NCBI GenBank assembly: GCA_016301965.1
Contig: JAEDOO010000081.1
Span: 1-8,470 of the forward strand
Source of the DNA: Lachnospiraceae bacterium
GTDB taxonomy: Bacteria; Bacillota; Clostridia; Lachnospirales; Lachnospiraceae
Direction: 5' to 3'
Length of the DNA stretch: 8,470 nt
A program made the position numbers and the translations under genes. The notes beneath the pieces are model-generated. The model saw nothing but the letters and a program-made list of their open reading frames with translations, searched no databases and was not told where the DNA came from. Of the stretch, positions 1 to 5,622 are shown piece by piece; within the stretch, counting starts at the first letter, position 1; each line of letters opens with the position of its first letter.

Positions 1-41
1 CAAGGAAGGGCCGCTTGTAAAAACGCAAATACATCTCCCAT
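1..41 (-). CDS. N-terminus of an unrecognised protein, cut by window edge
   Basis: Only 13 complete codons are visible, reading MGDVFAFLQAALP. The ATG at 41-39 comes 2 nt after the stop codon of the preceding gene (46-44). An AGGAAGG ribosome binding site lies inside the last codons of that gene, 9 nt before the ATG. This tight arrangement suggests translational coupling and membership in the same operon. The short hydrophobic start fits a membrane segment or signal, but the function cannot be judged. A second ATG at 34-32 exists in another frame, but its purine-rich motif touches the start codon, so I prefer 41. Confidence 0.55.
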   Translation of the reverse strand, partial: MGDVFAFLQAALP

Positions 42-43
42 AA

Positions 44-754
44 TTATTTACCTTCCTTTTTTTCCTCAATGATCTCACCGCCTGCAGTGACAGTCAGATA
101 CATTTTCTCCATACTGGCATCAAACGAAAAATCATCAGATGCCACCGTATTTCCATCTGCATCTTTTACGGTAATGGTAAAGGGTATCGGAGCTTCCCTA
201 TCCTTGGACACCATCATGATATCGTTATCCATAAAGAAGTATTCTCCGCTGTCCATCACTTTGTAATCGGCACAGCTTCCCCCTCCGCTGAAGCCATCGT
301 AGGACATGGAAACGGCATCCGCATCGTTTCGCTCCAGTTTTACATAAACGCCGTATTGTTCCGACTGGAAACCCAAACCGGTTGCTCTGTTCCATATCCT
401 GGTTTCCACCATACTGGTTTTCAAGATTACCTCATCGATTTCACCCTTGGTAGGGATCGTTATATCGAAATCTCCTGTCTCAAAGAAACCGAACACAGCG
501 CTAAATCGAAATCCCACATAGAGCTTTCCGTCCCATTCTTCACTATAATACCCGCAAAATCCCTCCGGGAACGAACCGGGATAGAATCCTTTTATATGAA
601 CGGAGTCCTCACTGACTTCCACAGAGGTAATGCCTGCACCATGGCAGGCACGAAAGCCACCCAGCTTCCACCCATAGCGTCCGACAAGAAAAATAGCCAG
701 CAGAACAACTGCCAGAACCGCCAAAACAGTCAGTGTTCTTTTTACTACCTTCAT
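44..754 (-). CDS. Membrane-anchored exported protein of unknown function
   Basis: A 236-residue protein that I do not recognise. Residues about 7-25 form one strongly hydrophobic helix after a short basic N-terminus (MKVVKR), so it is probably anchored with the rest outside the cell or is a signal-anchor protein. The remainder is rich in short beta-prone stretches with many Gly and aromatic residues (for example the HIKGFYPGSFPEGFCGYY segment) and ends in a charged tail, EEKKEGK. Three Cys lie in the exported part. The frame stays open 31 codons further upstream to 847, but AAGGAG at 770-765 sits 10 nt before the ATG at 754, which decides the start. The gene follows the Ntn hydrolase by 127 nt and is followed by another start after 2 nt, so it is probably a late gene of the same transcription unit. 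Confidence 0.8.
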   Translation of the reverse strand: MKVVKRTLTVLAVLAVVLLAIFLVGRYGWKLGGFRACHGAGITSVEVSEDSVHIKGFYPGSFPEGFCGYYSEEWDGKLYVGFRFSAVFGFFETGDFDITIPTKGEIDEVILKTSMVETRIWNRATGLGFQSEQYGVYVKLERNDADAVSMSYDGFSGGGSCADYKVMDSGEYFFMDNDIMMVSKDREAPIPFTITVKDADGNTVASDDFSFDASMEKMYLTVTAGGEIIEEKKEGK

Positions 755-764
755 CTCATTATTT

Positions 765-770
765 CTCCTT
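765..770 (-). promoter_or_regulatory. Ribosome binding site fixing the start at 754
   Basis: AAGGAG on the minus strand, 10 nt before the ATG at 754-752. The alternative upstream ATG at 847 has no purine-rich motif in front of it. An intervening ATG (759-757) is followed at once by AGA TGA and cannot start a gene. Confidence 0.75.
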
Positions 771-881
771 TCAGAACTCGGAGCATCTTTGACCGCCATC
801 CCTATATGATTTGTTTTATCTGAATTCCCATAAACAAGCCCAAACATAGCATAGCGAATGGATTCCGCATTCTTTATTTCT

Positions 882-1982
882 TCATTGCCGCTTTAAAAAC
901 CCGCCTTTATCCAGAAGCATTAGTCCATAACTGTGTTCATAGTTTTCTGCGAAGTAGAAATCAGCACATCGGCCCTCCGGGCAATACACGATGCTCCACA
1001 TGGTCTTTTCCCAGTGTTCTGCCGACTGTGGGTAGTTTTTCTGTGCCACGGATTCCAGTATATCCCGGACATCCATTTCATCGGCAGGGCCGGTATACGT
1101 GGAAAGAGTATCAAAGCGAAGGTGGGACTGCCTGGAGCCCACGCCCTGTTTGGCGCAGTCGCTTAAATAGTGGTTGGTGACTACCTTCGTTTCCGTGACC
1201 AGCATTTCGTCATCCACATACTCCACGACCACGCTTTTCCCCCCGGCATCTGCAATGGAAAGATGGTGCGCGGAGCCGATGGAGGAATTCATATCGTACT
1301 GCTCCAACAGGGCGATGGCTTCATCCGCATCTGCCGCCCTGTCCAGCAAGAGACGAATGGCCGTTGTGGTGGTCAGATCTGGCTTGTCGGTCTGCTGATG
1401 GGTCTCCTCCTTGTCTCCTGCCATCAGATCAGCAACCACAAGTCCCTTTTCATTCATGCCGTCCAGCGGGACATAGACCGCTGCCAGAGTCTGCATCCGC
1501 TCGATCATGGAGCCGTCAGGGGTATATTCCTCGTTGAATCCCAAAAAGTCCAAGCAACAGGTGGAAACGGATTCATAGCCGTTTTTTGGCCTGGTATGTA
1601 CGATCATGGTCTGACATTCTTCCCAATCGTAGTTGCGCCCGAAGAAGGTTGTTCCGTTCTCATCTGCCACAGAGATGGTGGAGCAGCCAAACTCTCCGGT
1701 CTGTACATCGCTTTCGATCTTGTAGAATCCATGGGACAAATATCCAATCAGATAGTCTGCCAATGAACTGTCACTGGCAGCGCCGCCTTGTGAAAGAAAA
1801 TCATCAAAGCCGTAATCGCCGTAGTACTCCATGGAATACAGGCCATCCTCCAGCTTTTCGATGCTGTTTGCTGCTGTGATAAAGATGCCGAACATCCACC
1901 AGCCTCCTGCGGCAAGAATAATCAACAGTGCAATAATGCCACCGCAGATCCATTTGAGAATAGTTTTCTTACTCTTTTTCAT
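882..1982 (-). CDS. Membrane-anchored choloylglycine hydrolase/AAT-like Ntn amidohydrolase
   Basis: A 366-residue linear amide C-N hydrolase of the Ntn fold. Visible order: basic N-terminus, a membrane helix at about 11-36, a roughly 60-residue spacer, then the catalytic domain starting at Cys100. From Cys100 the sequence matches the start of bile salt and penicillin V hydrolases, with Arg and Asp at +16 and +19 (Arg116, Asp119 in GRNYDWEE), as for Cys2, Arg18 and Asp21 of classical enzymes. MNEKGL (Asn177), VVTNHYL (Asn270) and HLRF (Arg289) correspond to the two further Asn and the Arg of the active site. Unlike classical bile salt hydrolases, the nucleophile is not residue 2. It follows Gly99, and known Gly-Cys autocleavage in isopenicillin-N acyltransferases suggests similar processing. 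The substrate is unknown: an N-acyl amide, bile salt, beta-lactam or acyl-homoserine-lactone type compound is possible. The start overlaps the preceding gene by 14 nt; an AGGGAG lies 12 nt upstream. Confidence 0.88.
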   Translation of the reverse strand: MKKSKKTILKWICGGIIALLIILAAGGWWMFGIFITAANSIEKLEDGLYSMEYYGDYGFDDFLSQGGAASDSSLADYLIGYLSHGFYKIESDVQTGEFGCSTISVADENGTTFFGRNYDWEECQTMIVHTRPKNGYESVSTCCLDFLGFNEEYTPDGSMIERMQTLAAVYVPLDGMNEKGLVVADLMAGDKEETHQQTDKPDLTTTTAIRLLLDRAADADEAIALLEQYDMNSSIGSAHHLSIADAGGKSVVVEYVDDEMLVTETKVVTNHYLSDCAKQGVGSRQSHLRFDTLSTYTGPADEMDVRDILESVAQKNYPQSAEHWEKTMWSIVYCPEGRCADFYFAENYEHSYGLMLLDKGGFLKRQ

Positions 1983-2190
1983 AATCTGTCTCAGCTCCCT
2001 GGTTTACGTTCTCCCTTTTGTCTTCTGCAATGCGGAAACTGCGCGCTGCAAAGAACATACAGGAAGCGGCTGCAAACAGAATACCGCCAAAAGAGATCTT
2101 TACACAGGTTGCCATAAGAATGCCCGATATGGTCATCAATACGCCTGCACAGATGAGCATACGCGAAGTAAAATGCTTATCCTCCATCAT
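1969..2190 (-). CDS. Small two-helix membrane protein, unknown function
   Basis: A 73-residue protein starting MMEDKHF. Two hydrophobic helices are visible at about residues 10-28 and 33-51, joined by a short turn, followed by a charged, hydrophilic tail (about 22 residues, ending TDYEKE). The start is set by GGAGG at 2201-2197, 6 nt before the ATG at 2190 (a second ATG follows at once at 2187). The frame is open further up to a TTG at 2232, but nothing resembling a ribosome binding site precedes that. The 3' end overlaps the start of the Ntn hydrolase by 14 nt, so the two are probably translationally coupled. A membrane partner or topology aid for the neighbouring anchored enzyme is possible but is inference only. 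Confidence 0.8.
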   Translation of the reverse strand: MMEDKHFTSRMLICAGVLMTISGILMATCVKISFGGILFAAASCMFFAARSFRIAEDKRENVNQGAETDYEKE

Positions 2191-2235
2191 TTTTGTCCTC
2201 CATAAATTATCGTTTGCCTTATTTATTATCAAAGC

Positions 2236-3183
2236 CTATGATCGGCAAAATCGCATAGACGTAAACCGGATACCATTTATAGTCTGCTCCCTGTGCGTCT
2301 CCGAGAAACCAAGATGTCGGAAAATTTCCACAGCATAGGGTGAAGAATTCACGGTAAAATCCTGTCTGTCATATTCTTTTCGCATCGTTTCAAACAGGCT
2401 CCGGCCAATACCTTTCCTCTGATAATCTGCTGTCACGAAAAAACCTCCGATATGCTGCGGTTCTCTCATACAGAGCGTTCCCACAAGCAGATCACCGTCA
2501 AAGGCGCCATAGAAGGTGAGATTTCTGGTACGTTCTTCATCATCAAGACTGTTCCTGAATTCACGGATACCTTCTTCTGAATACTCTGGCGCTTCAAACT
2601 GACAAAACACGTCCCAGCAAAGCTCCTTTGCGGTCGGGATTTCCTCGGCACACAAACGACGTACAGGATACTTTTCTGCCTGTCTTGTAAGTCCGTAAAG
2701 TGCCATATCCAGTATCTGCCCATTCTTAACAGCATTACTCCTCATGATACCTTCGAACTGAAATCCTGCTTTTTCAAGAACATGCCGTGAACCGATGTTA
2801 TAGGCAAACGGCTCCGCAAAAATTCGAAGAATATCTGTCTCAGCAAAAACCTTCTCACAAAGCAGCTTTACCGCTTCCGTCATAATGCCCCGGCCCCAGT
2901 ATTCCTCTGCCAGATAATACCCCAGTTCGGCCGTACGGCAATGAATGTTTCCCTGACGGAATGCACCGATACTGCCAACTGCCGTTCCATCAATATCAAT
3001 GACATAAGCAAAGGTATCCTTCGGATTTGAAGACAAAATAAATATGATATAATCCAAAGCATCCTTTTCCGTATAAGGATAGGGTAAGCCATCCCGCAGA
3101 TTGTTAAGTACCTTTTTATTTGATAATGCAGATGCCAGCGATGCGGCATCTGATTGTTTCCATGGTCGTAATGATATCTGCAT
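2236..3183 (-). CDS. Tandem double-GNAT N-acetyltransferase
   Basis: A 315-residue protein made of two GNAT domains. The first (about 1-168) resembles RimJ/RimL-type acetyltransferases: it opens with ISLRPWKQSDA, has a long substrate-side helix region, an acetyl-CoA pyrophosphate loop at about 95-100 (YWGRGI, helix MTEAVKLL after it) and the typical VLEKAGFQFEG near its end. The second (about 172-315) has its own loop, YQRKGIGRSLF at 254-264, and a late NSSPYAVEIFRHLGF segment, as in Acetyltransf_10-type domains. Both Q/R-x-x-G-x-G/A signatures look intact, although the first ends GRGI without a second Gly. Acceptor substrates cannot be read from sequence; ribosomal protein N-termini, amino acids or small amines are known for relatives. 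GGAAG lies 6 nt before the ATG. It is 36 nt after the small gene before it and 45 nt before the next. Confidence 0.92.
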   Translation of the reverse strand: MQISLRPWKQSDAASLASALSNKKVLNNLRDGLPYPYTEKDALDYIIFILSSNPKDTFAYVIDIDGTAVGSIGAFRQGNIHCRTAELGYYLAEEYWGRGIMTEAVKLLCEKVFAETDILRIFAEPFAYNIGSRHVLEKAGFQFEGIMRSNAVKNGQILDMALYGLTRQAEKYPVRRLCAEEIPTAKELCWDVFCQFEAPEYSEEGIREFRNSLDDEERTRNLTFYGAFDGDLLVGTLCMREPQHIGGFFVTADYQRKGIGRSLFETMRKEYDRQDFTVNSSPYAVEIFRHLGFSETHREQTINGIRFTSMRFCRS

Positions 3184-3219
3184 ATATTTCTTCCTGCCCC
3201 TTTCTCTGCTGTCCTGTCG

Positions 3220-3372
3220 TCACATGACCCGATATCCCTTTTTTAACAGAACCATAATGCAGTCCCAAAATTCATTCTCACACTTACTGAACATCACACT
3301 GCCCTCAAACGGATAAAATGCCAAAATATGATTTTCTTTATCGATCCATGCTTTTTTCTTTTTGTTCGTCAT
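3220..3372 (-). CDS. Small 50-residue hypothetical protein
   Basis: A short gene between the TetR regulator and the acetyltransferase. It starts MTNKKKKAWIDKENHILAF and ends KKGYRVM, 50 residues in all. It has a good AAGGGGAG site at 3389-3382 with 9 nt to the ATG. It is not hydrophobic enough to be membrane-inserted: a lysine-rich start, then WIDKENHILAF, a central FYPFEG, an acidic-aromatic stretch (ENEFWDC) and a C-terminal GYRVM. The layout looks like a compact folded domain with a beta hairpin and a helix. Spacings of 63 nt after the TetR stop and 36 nt before the GNAT start fit operon membership. I do not recognise the family with certainty. The strong ribosome binding site and non-random composition argue that it is real. 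Confidence 0.68.
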   Translation of the reverse strand: MTNKKKKAWIDKENHILAFYPFEGSVMFSKCENEFWDCIMVLLKKGYRVM

Positions 3373-3435
3373 ACTAAACTTCTCCCCTTCCAAATACCAA
3401 AAATACCGTCATTTACCGACCAACGCATCTTTCGG

Positions 3436-4056
3436 CTATTTCTCTGTGAGTATACGAAACGGCTTCTCAGCGTCAAAATTCTCATCAGTAAACCCGGGAA
3501 CTTCCTTGATCGCCTTACAGATACTCAGACTGAACCCCGCCAGAATCTGTCCAATCTCTTTATCAGAATATGGGCATGCTCCCGTAACGATCAAAGTAGC
3601 AATACTGTGCACCACCAGCCAAAGATCCCGGAAATAACGATCCGCATCCCCGGCACTGATATGATATGTCTGTTCCATATAGGGCCTTACTTTTGCCTGA
3701 GAGCGTTTCATCGCTCCCATAGCATCAAAATCCCCCTCCGCTTTCGTCAGAAACAGCAGCTTGTACAGCTCCGGTTCTTCTTTTGCAAAACGGACATACT
3801 GCAGTCCAAATCCCCGAAAAGGTATGTCCTGCCGAAGACCCTCTGCCGCATAACCATCGTATACTCTCTCTGCAGCGGCACGCACCTCTTCCTTTACTGC
3901 ATCCATGGTAGCAAAACAGGTAAAAACCGGCTGTGTGGAGGTTCCCAGTTCTTCCGCCAGTGCTTTGGCAGTCAGAGCATCAATTCCTTTCCCTCGAACC
4001 ACCTGAAGTGCCGCATTGACCATTTCTTCTCGTGTAAATTTATTCTTTGGTGCCAT
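3436..4056 (-). CDS. TetR/AcrR-family transcriptional regulator
   Basis: A 206-residue, full-length TetR-type repressor. The N-terminal DNA-binding domain covers about 1-60: helix 1 (FTREEMVNAALQVVRGKG), then the helix-turn-helix (LTAKALAEELGTSTQPVFTCFATMDAVKEEV, about 28-58). The recognition helix has STQPVFTCF in place of the more common SKGTLYRYF, a variant I associate with Firmicutes members. The remaining 145 residues form a helical ligand-binding and dimerisation domain with no recognisable specificity. The gene lies 28 nt after the flavoprotein gene, so it is probably co-transcribed; AAGGA precedes the ATG by about 9 nt. A perfect 12-bp inverted repeat at the predicted start of this transcript (4962-4989) is the obvious candidate operator, making negative autoregulation likely (inference). 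Confidence 0.92.
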   Translation of the reverse strand: MAPKNKFTREEMVNAALQVVRGKGIDALTAKALAEELGTSTQPVFTCFATMDAVKEEVRAAAERVYDGYAAEGLRQDIPFRGFGLQYVRFAKEEPELYKLLFLTKAEGDFDAMGAMKRSQAKVRPYMEQTYHISAGDADRYFRDLWLVVHSIATLIVTGACPYSDKEIGQILAGFSLSICKAIKEVPGFTDENFDAEKPFRILTEK

Positions 4057-4084
4057 ATCATCACATCCTTTATTTTCTCAATGA

Positions 4085-4831
4085 TTATTGCAAAACAGAA
4101 TTGTCTGTTTCAGAGTCTATCCGACTAATAATTTTATTGCAATTCCACGGTGTGCCCCGTCCATGCCATCCCTGTTCCTCCCAGTATCCATAATCCGGCT
4201 CTGCGGGTGGAAAATGTTTATGGGCCAAACGCATCAGATAAAACCACTTTTGGGCCCGCGGGTTACAACCCCGCCTGCCTGCATTTTTCCGGATTTTTTC
4301 TGCCAGACTGTCTGTTTTTTCATGAATCTTTTTCATTATTCCATCCGGAATCTCCTGGGGCTTTGCGGCCTGTACACCGATTCCCAGCCGATATACCTTA
4401 TGTATGCCCCACATTTCCAGACTATCAGCCATATCCTGCGCAGTGCTTTTCATTCCGCCTCCGGCAGCGGTAGCTATGGCAACGGCCTGCTTTCTGCTCA
4501 TTTCCGGCATAGGCCGGTGAACCATCCACCAGGTTCCAAAGTGATCCAGAAAACTCATCATCTGACCTGTGGCATGATATACATACACCGGACTCTCCAG
4601 GATCAGAAGATCTGCTTTCAGAATTGCCGTCATTAACGGTTCCAGTTTTTTATAATGAGGACAGTGAGATATATCTGTTTTAAAACAGGTAAAGCAGCCA
4701 AGACAGGGCTGGTCAAAATCCCGTGGGAGGAAAAATTCCTGGATTTCCCCACCAACCTTATTAGCCAGTTCTCTGGCCACCCTGCAGGTGCTTCCCTCAT
4801 GACTCTGCCCATGAATAATAACGATTTTCAT
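4085..4831 (-). CDS. Flavodoxin-fold NAD(P)H-dependent oxidoreductase with Cys cluster
   Basis: A 248-residue flavoprotein of the NADPH-dependent FMN reductase / iron-sulfur flavoprotein superfamily. The first strand and phosphate loop, MKIVIIHGQSHEGST (1-15), is the FMN phosphate-binding site. SPVYVYHATGQMMSFLDHF (80-98) and the TAAGGG loop (121-126) are the other flavin-contacting segments. Cys43, Cys46, Cys49 and Cys57 form C-x2-C-x2-C-x7-C, the spacing of the [4Fe-4S] ligands in Isf-type proteins, though many cluster-free relatives also have Cys here, so metal binding is unproven. A C-terminal extension (about 185-248, with WFYLMRLAHKHFPPAEPDY) follows the core domain. The electron acceptor is unknown (quinones, flavins, nitro or azo compounds in relatives). 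AGAGGT precedes the ATG by 8 nt. It is the first large gene after the promoter at 4997-5025, upstream of its likely regulator. Confidence 0.88.
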   Translation of the reverse strand: MKIVIIHGQSHEGSTCRVARELANKVGGEIQEFFLPRDFDQPCLGCFTCFKTDISHCPHYKKLEPLMTAILKADLLILESPVYVYHATGQMMSFLDHFGTWWMVHRPMPEMSRKQAVAIATAAGGGMKSTAQDMADSLEMWGIHKVYRLGIGVQAAKPQEIPDGIMKKIHEKTDSLAEKIRKNAGRRGCNPRAQKWFYLMRLAHKHFPPAEPDYGYWEEQGWHGRGTPWNCNKIISRIDSETDNSVLQ

Positions 4832-4884
4832 GATAATTGACCTCTTTTACTGTTTTTGATTTCCTGAACTGATCTCTTATCCAT
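4828..4884 (-). CDS. Possible 18-codon leader ORF overlapping the flavoprotein start
   Basis: An ORF encoding MDKRSVQEIKNSKRGQLS. It begins 7 nt after AGGAG (4896-4892), the strongest ribosome binding site in this stretch. Its TGA (4830-4828) overlaps the ATG of the oxidoreductase (4831-4829) in an ATGA arrangement, which usually means translational coupling. The peptide is hydrophilic and basic with no run of a single amino acid, so a classical attenuation peptide is not evident. It may simply load ribosomes onto the following gene, whose own site (AGAGGT) lies inside the leader. Too short to be certain it is translated. Confidence 0.5.
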   Translation of the reverse strand: MDKRSVQEIKNSKRGQLS

Positions 4885-4961
4885 TAGTATTCTCCTCTCA
4901 CCGATGAATGCTTATTATTCCTTATCTTATAATCCATGTTGGAAAATGTATAAAATAATTC

Positions 4962-4989
4962 ATAATATATATTGATTAATATATATTAT
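4962..4989. promoter_or_regulatory. Perfect 12-bp inverted repeat, candidate TetR operator
   Basis: Arms 4962-4973 (ATAATATATATT) and 4978-4989 (AATATATATTAT) are exact reverse complements around a 4-nt centre, GATT. It begins at the predicted transcription start of the promoter at 4997-5025, exactly where a bound repressor would block RNA polymerase. Size and symmetry suit a TetR dimer or pair of dimers, and a TetR gene lies in the transcript. As RNA it could also form an A-U hairpin at the 5' end. Because it is pure A/T apart from one base, chance symmetry is more likely than for a mixed sequence. Confidence 0.5.
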
Positions 4990-4996
4990 ACGTTAT

Positions 4997-5025
4997 ATAT
5001 TAAATGCTTACTGCACGCCTGTCAA
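4997..5025 (-). promoter_or_regulatory. Sigma-A promoter of the oxidoreductase-TetR cluster
   Basis: A perfect -35 TTGACA (5025-5020), a 17-nt spacer and TAATAT (5002-4997) as -10. The start should fall near 4990, giving an untranslated leader of about 105 nt before the leader ORF at 4884. The -10 matches consensus at four of six positions, offset by the ideal -35 and spacing. Confidence 0.65.
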
Positions 5026-5137
5026 CAGCATATATAAAAAATCGCTCTTCCAATGTATTCCATCCAAAATAAAATACCGTACCAGTTATTCTTCGGCAAC
5101 AAAAAAAGAGAAAACACCTGATCTTTTGTACAGCATC

Positions 5138-5201
5138 ATTATAACGCCGGTCTCATTCAGGCAACAGGCAAGTTTTATAGACCATTGTGCTTATTTTATA
5201 G
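5138..5201 (-). promoter_or_regulatory. Possible AraC-type direct-repeat site with a weak promoter
   Basis: On the minus strand CTATAAAA occurs at 5201-5194 and again at 5180-5173, a 21-bp period (two helical turns), as is usual for AraC-family half-sites. Just downstream are TTGCCT (5164-5159) and, 15 nt later, a consensus TATAAT (5143-5138). The short spacer and poor -35 would suit an activator-dependent promoter reading toward the oxidoreductase cluster. This is pattern-based; the half-sites are AT-rich and only 8 bp. Confidence 0.28.
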
Positions 5202-5238
5202 AAAATGCTAGTGCGGACTCAGATTATTTCCCGAAAAA

Positions 5239-5622
5239 TCACCAGGATATTTCTTTATGATAGTTTCTTTTGTACTGTCCCGGTGTCATGCCGATATATT
5301 TTTCAAAAATACGTATAAAATAGCTCTGAGAAGAAAAATGCAGGTATTCACTGATCATGGCAATGCTGTAGTCGGAATAAATCAGCATATGCCGGGCAGA
5401 ATTCACCCGTTCCTTCTGAATATAATCCACAATGGATATCCCTGTATCCCGCCGGAATATTCTTGACAGATGGCAGGGGCTGATTCCCGCAGCCTCTGCC
5501 ACATCCCGAAGAACGATTTTATCATACAGATGAACATGTATATATTCCACTGCTGCCTCTACAGCTGTGCAGTAATGACTACATCCCTCCTTCAACAACC
5601 AAAAAAACGGGAAAAAAGCCAT
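5239..5622 (-). pseudogene. AraC-family DNA-binding domain, N-terminally truncated
   Basis: The frame holds a complete AraC/XylS C-terminal domain of about 105 residues: HTH 1 around residues 38-58 (LRDVAEAAGISPCHLSRIFRRDTG), the linker helix with ERVNSARHMLI, and HTH 2 around 87-107, ending in the family signature FEKYIGMTPGQYKR. Typical full-length members have about 280-330 residues with an N-terminal sensor domain, which is absent. The only upstream ATG (5622) lies in the loop of the preceding terminator, so the first ten codons (MAFFPFFWLL) are terminator stem and U-tract. No in-frame ATG with a ribosome binding site follows; a TTG at 5595 or a GTG at 5550 are weak options. AAGGAGGGATG near 5592 leads into a different frame. 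The HTH reading frame is undamaged, so either the truncation is recent or a short version is still made. I favour a remnant. Confidence 0.7.

Larger units (their letters stand above)
4885..5238. other. AT-rich intergenic control region
   Basis: About 350 bp without a convincing protein gene, between the AraC fragment and the leader ORF. Its left part is almost pure A/T and contains a consensus promoter and a perfect inverted repeat. The right part has an 8-bp direct repeat (5173-5180, 5194-5201), a tandem 7-mer CAGGCAA (5158-5171) and a TATAAT on the minus strand at 5143-5138. I see no clear rho-independent terminator for the AraC fragment; the U-rich stretches (minus strand, near 5107-5100 and 5040-5036) lack a good stem. 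Confidence 0.7.

Noticed and set aside
755..847. A 31-codon upstream extension of the exported protein (start at 847).
   Set aside because: It has no ribosome binding site and would put a hydrophilic stretch before a normal basic-hydrophobic signal-anchor; the ATG at 754 has AAGGAG at 10 nt.
1170..1766. A plus-strand open frame of 198 codons opposite the Ntn hydrolase.
   Set aside because: No family pattern; the minus strand here carries conserved active-site residues of a known fold, so this is a shadow.
2191..2232. A TTG start extending the small membrane protein by 14 residues.
   Set aside because: No ribosome binding site before it, whereas GGAGG lies 6 nt before the ATG at 2190.
3393..3425. 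A possible terminator between the TetR gene and the 50-residue gene (CCGA...TCGG with a T-run nearby on the minus strand).
   Set aside because: Only four paired bases and the T-run is displaced; too weak to call, so the operon could continue.
3328..4128. A long plus-strand open frame of 266 codons opposite the TetR gene.
   Set aside because: Its protein is rich in Phe, Arg, Ser and His with no recognisable domain, and it is the mirror of the clearly recognisable TetR gene on the other strand.
4884..4937. A second short ORF (MDYKIRNNKHSSVRGEY) whose TAA overlaps the leader ATG as TAATG.
   Set aside because: Nothing like a ribosome binding site precedes its ATG at 4937; the overlap may be chance in AT-rich DNA.
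5158..5171. Tandem CAGGCAA repeat.
   Set aside because: Two copies of a 7-mer only; no sign of an array, CRISPR, or insertion-sequence end. It also overlaps the putative -35 and may be coincidence.
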